Source of the DNA: Nectonema munidae
Taxonomy: Eukaryota; Nematomorpha; Nectonematoida; Nectonematidae
DNA: 64,000 nt
Direction of reading: 5' to 3'
Assembly (NCBI GenBank): GCA_030549495.1
Contig: JAUIRK010000938.1
Span: 65,001-129,000 of the forward strand
Position numbers and translations under genes: made by a program. Below, one piece after another: positions 62,925 to 64,000 of this stretch. Position 1 is the first letter of the stretch. Each line of letters begins with the position of its first letter. The notes under the pieces were generated by a model that saw only the letters and a program-made list of their open reading frames with translations, did no database searches and was not told the DNA's origin.

Positions 62925-63175
62925 AGCTCTCTCTCTCTCTCTCTCTGGAAGAGAGGAGAAGATAAATGGAATTTTGATCTCATGCGCTCCCTCTGTGAAG
63001 AGTGATTTTGCATTGGAAAAGGAGGACTCAACAAGTTGAAAAGTAGTGTGTGTGTGTGTGTGTGTGTGTGTTGTGTTGGTGAGTGTTCTATCTCAATTCG
63101 ATCTCCTTAGTCGCATTATCTATCTATCTAACTATCTATCTATCTATCTATATCTATCTCTATCTAACTATATAT
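62925..63175. repeat. Microsatellite cluster CT, TG, ATCT upstream of the gene
   Basis: (CT)n at 62928-62946, (TG)n at about 63047-63070 and imperfect (ATCT)n at 63118-63172 follow each other on the promoter side of the BAIAP3-like gene. Confidence 0.9.
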
Positions 63176-63317
63176 AAAGTGCTATGTATGAAAGTTTTTT
63201 TTATGAAATGGAGGTTAATCAATTTTAAATTTATTCTTTTGAAAAAGGTGTTATTATTTGGAAATAATGAATTTTGTGTGCAAAAAGTTTTTGTGTGTGC
63301 TTTTTGCGAAAGACTTA

Positions 63318-63364
63318 TTATTGTTGTTGTTGTTGTTGTTATCGAAGACGAAGACGAAGACGAA
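63318..63364 (+). repeat. Short GTT and GAAGAC repeats
   Basis: ATTGTTGTTGTTGTTGTTG is followed directly by GAAGACGAAGACGAAGACGA. Confidence 0.85.
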
Positions 63365-63504
63365 ACATTTTGGAGGGTGTCAGAGAAGAGAATGCTTGGG
63401 ATTTAAGCAGAATTTGAGAGATTTGAAGCAAAATTCAAGGATTTCAACAAGTATGATGGGCAAAGTTGTAAGAAATAATTAACTTAAGAATGGTTTAATC
63501 ATCT

Positions 63505-64000
<496 letters not shown>

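Noticed and set aside
63083-63482. Plus-strand ORFs over the promoter-side repeats
   Set aside because: They translate ATCT, GTT and GAAGAC microsatellites, so coding is not supported.

Overview
The window looks like arthropod nuclear DNA. It is very AT-rich, has long introns, and is full of decayed transposons, short non-autonomous elements and microsatellites. I lean towards a copepod crustacean such as a sea louse, but that rests on general character and not on a diagnostic sequence.

The one host gene I can support fills most of the window on the minus strand, from about 62.65 kb down to 8.95 kb. It encodes a BAIAP3/Munc13-4-type protein (Munc13 family; Drosophila staccato is a relative) with the order C2A, MUN region, C2B. 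I could place 34 coding exons by splice sites, reading phase and family resemblance, giving about 1,144 residues, close to the family's usual 1,090-1,190. Exon 1 carries the start codon (62599-62601) and the last exon the stop (8991-8993), with a poly(A) signal at 8964-8969. Both C2 domains keep their acidic calcium-binding loops, so the product should be a calcium-responsive factor for vesicle priming or fusion. One junction (exon 25 to 26) fits only with a GC-AG intron or a small sequence error.

Layout. 1-8.9 kb: downstream intergenic DNA with a fossil multi-copy protein gene (1.16-2.75 kb), a SINE, a decayed piggyBac-type MITE and a hAT-type element. 9-20 kb: C2B and end-of-MUN exons, among a 1.2 kb inverted-repeat element with a nested MITE, LINE tails, a Tc1 relic and a hAT MITE with perfect target duplication. 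21-41 kb: MUN exons, minisatellites, LINE relics and a SINE. 41.5-51 kb: exons 6-10, a fold-back element, a hAT element with perfect 8-bp target duplication, and a second, nearly identical piggyBac-type MITE. 51-57 kb: intron 5, with an old Ty3/gypsy fragment, a hAT MITE and LINE relics. 57-62.7 kb: N-terminal and first C2A exons, an exon-4 partial duplication, a 244-bp hairpin MITE and a tRNA-like SINE. 62.7-64 kb: putative promoter side, with CT, TG, ATCT and a very long GAT microsatellite.

I see no operon, CRISPR array, toxin system or other undescribed gene system. The most interesting points are fine-scale changes in the BAIAP3-like gene (duplicated splice acceptor, silent-only exon duplication, GC-AG junction, microexons) and repeat families shared between distant loci.
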